From assembly GCA_039944535.1 (NCBI GenBank), contig JBDUYP010000001.1, positions 186,001 through 250,000 on the forward strand: a stretch of DNA of 64,000 nt, in the 5' to 3' direction. The position numbers and the translations under genes are program-made. Origin of the DNA: JAMZMI01 sp039944535. Its GTDB lineage: Bacteria > Bacteroidota > Bacteroidia > Cytophagales > Cyclobacteriaceae. The notes beneath the pieces were generated by a model that saw only the letters and a list, made by a program, of their open reading frames with translations, was not told where the DNA came from and ran no database searches. The number at the start of each line of letters is the position of its first letter. The first letter of the stretch is position 1. Positions 63,952 through 64,000 of the stretch are shown piece after piece.

Positions 63952-64000
63952 GTCCAAAGTTCGCCAAACGCCCTGATCTCTGCAACTGGCTCAGGTGACA
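63948..64000 (-). CDS. C-terminal end of a gene upstream of the PIN toxin, partial
   Basis: The last 17 codons of a minus-strand frame enter from the right edge (SPEPVAEIRAFGELWT then stop) and overlap the PIN start codon by ATGA. By position it could be the antitoxin, but too little is visible to assign it. Confidence 0.4.
   Translation of the reverse strand, partial: SPEPVAEIRAFGELWT

Noticed and set aside
1..64000. rRNA, tRNA, transposase, integrase or exosortase genes
   Set aside because: Looked for and not seen; the cassette and sorting hypotheses therefore depend on genes elsewhere in the genome.

Overview
The window looks like part of a chromosome from a Bacteroidota bacterium, probably a marine member of the Cytophagales. 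This is an inference from type IX secretion (T9SS) C-terminal sorting domains on very large secreted proteins, TPR-sensor histidine kinases, a hybrid histidine kinase/AraC protein, moderate GC content and Bacteroidota-style lipoproteins. No rRNA, tRNA, CRISPR array or complete insertion sequence was seen.

The left edge (1-2413, minus strand) holds ordinary genes: a truncated membrane glycosyltransferase and a PLP-dependent cystathionine gamma-synthase family enzyme. From 2671 to 62412 the plus strand carries seven copies of one module: (a) a two-component system whose sensor has a signal peptide, periplasmic TPRs, one membrane segment and a cytoplasmic kinase; (b) a large secreted protein of about 900-2400 residues with a different N-terminal head in each copy but a shared C-terminal region ending in a T9SS sorting domain; (c) a 54-56 residue micropeptide made of a signal peptide joined almost directly to a PIDGG + hydrophobic helix + basic tail resembling a PID-CTERM sorting signal. 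Large gene/micropeptide positions are: unit 1 5279-8992/9073-9243; unit 2 12389-18520/18532-18696; unit 3 18974-22483/22541-22711; unit 4 25683-31799/31878-32048; unit 5 35353-38078 (frameshifted)/38159-38329; unit 6 43605-46853/46914-47084; unit 7 54853-62160/62242-62412. Unit 3 has no two-component genes, only the last codons and leader of a lost LytTR regulator gene.

A regulatory pattern ties the modules together. Each large gene belonging to a LytTR regulator (units 1, 4, 6, 7, and orphan unit 3) is preceded by a direct repeat with an exact 21-bp period, as expected for LytTR binding sites. The repeat sequence differs between units except where the regulators are close paralogues. Unit 2, with a NarL-type regulator, has an inverted repeat instead. 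Hairpin-forming repeats lie between large gene and micropeptide in six of seven units, and strong terminators follow several micropeptides.

Between modules, single genes sit almost entirely on the minus strand: LRR, TPR and other lipoproteins, a small membrane protein, a YARHG protein, a HigBA-like toxin-antitoxin pair and a PIN-toxin locus. Many are bordered by palindromes or 220-260 bp elements with TAAC/GTTA inverted ends that resemble attC recombination sites. A plus-strand three-gene hipBST-like kinase toxin locus with four evenly spaced operators lies at 48890-50471. The overall picture is a diversified surface-protein array, each member under its own sensor, interleaved with a cassette-like accessory region.
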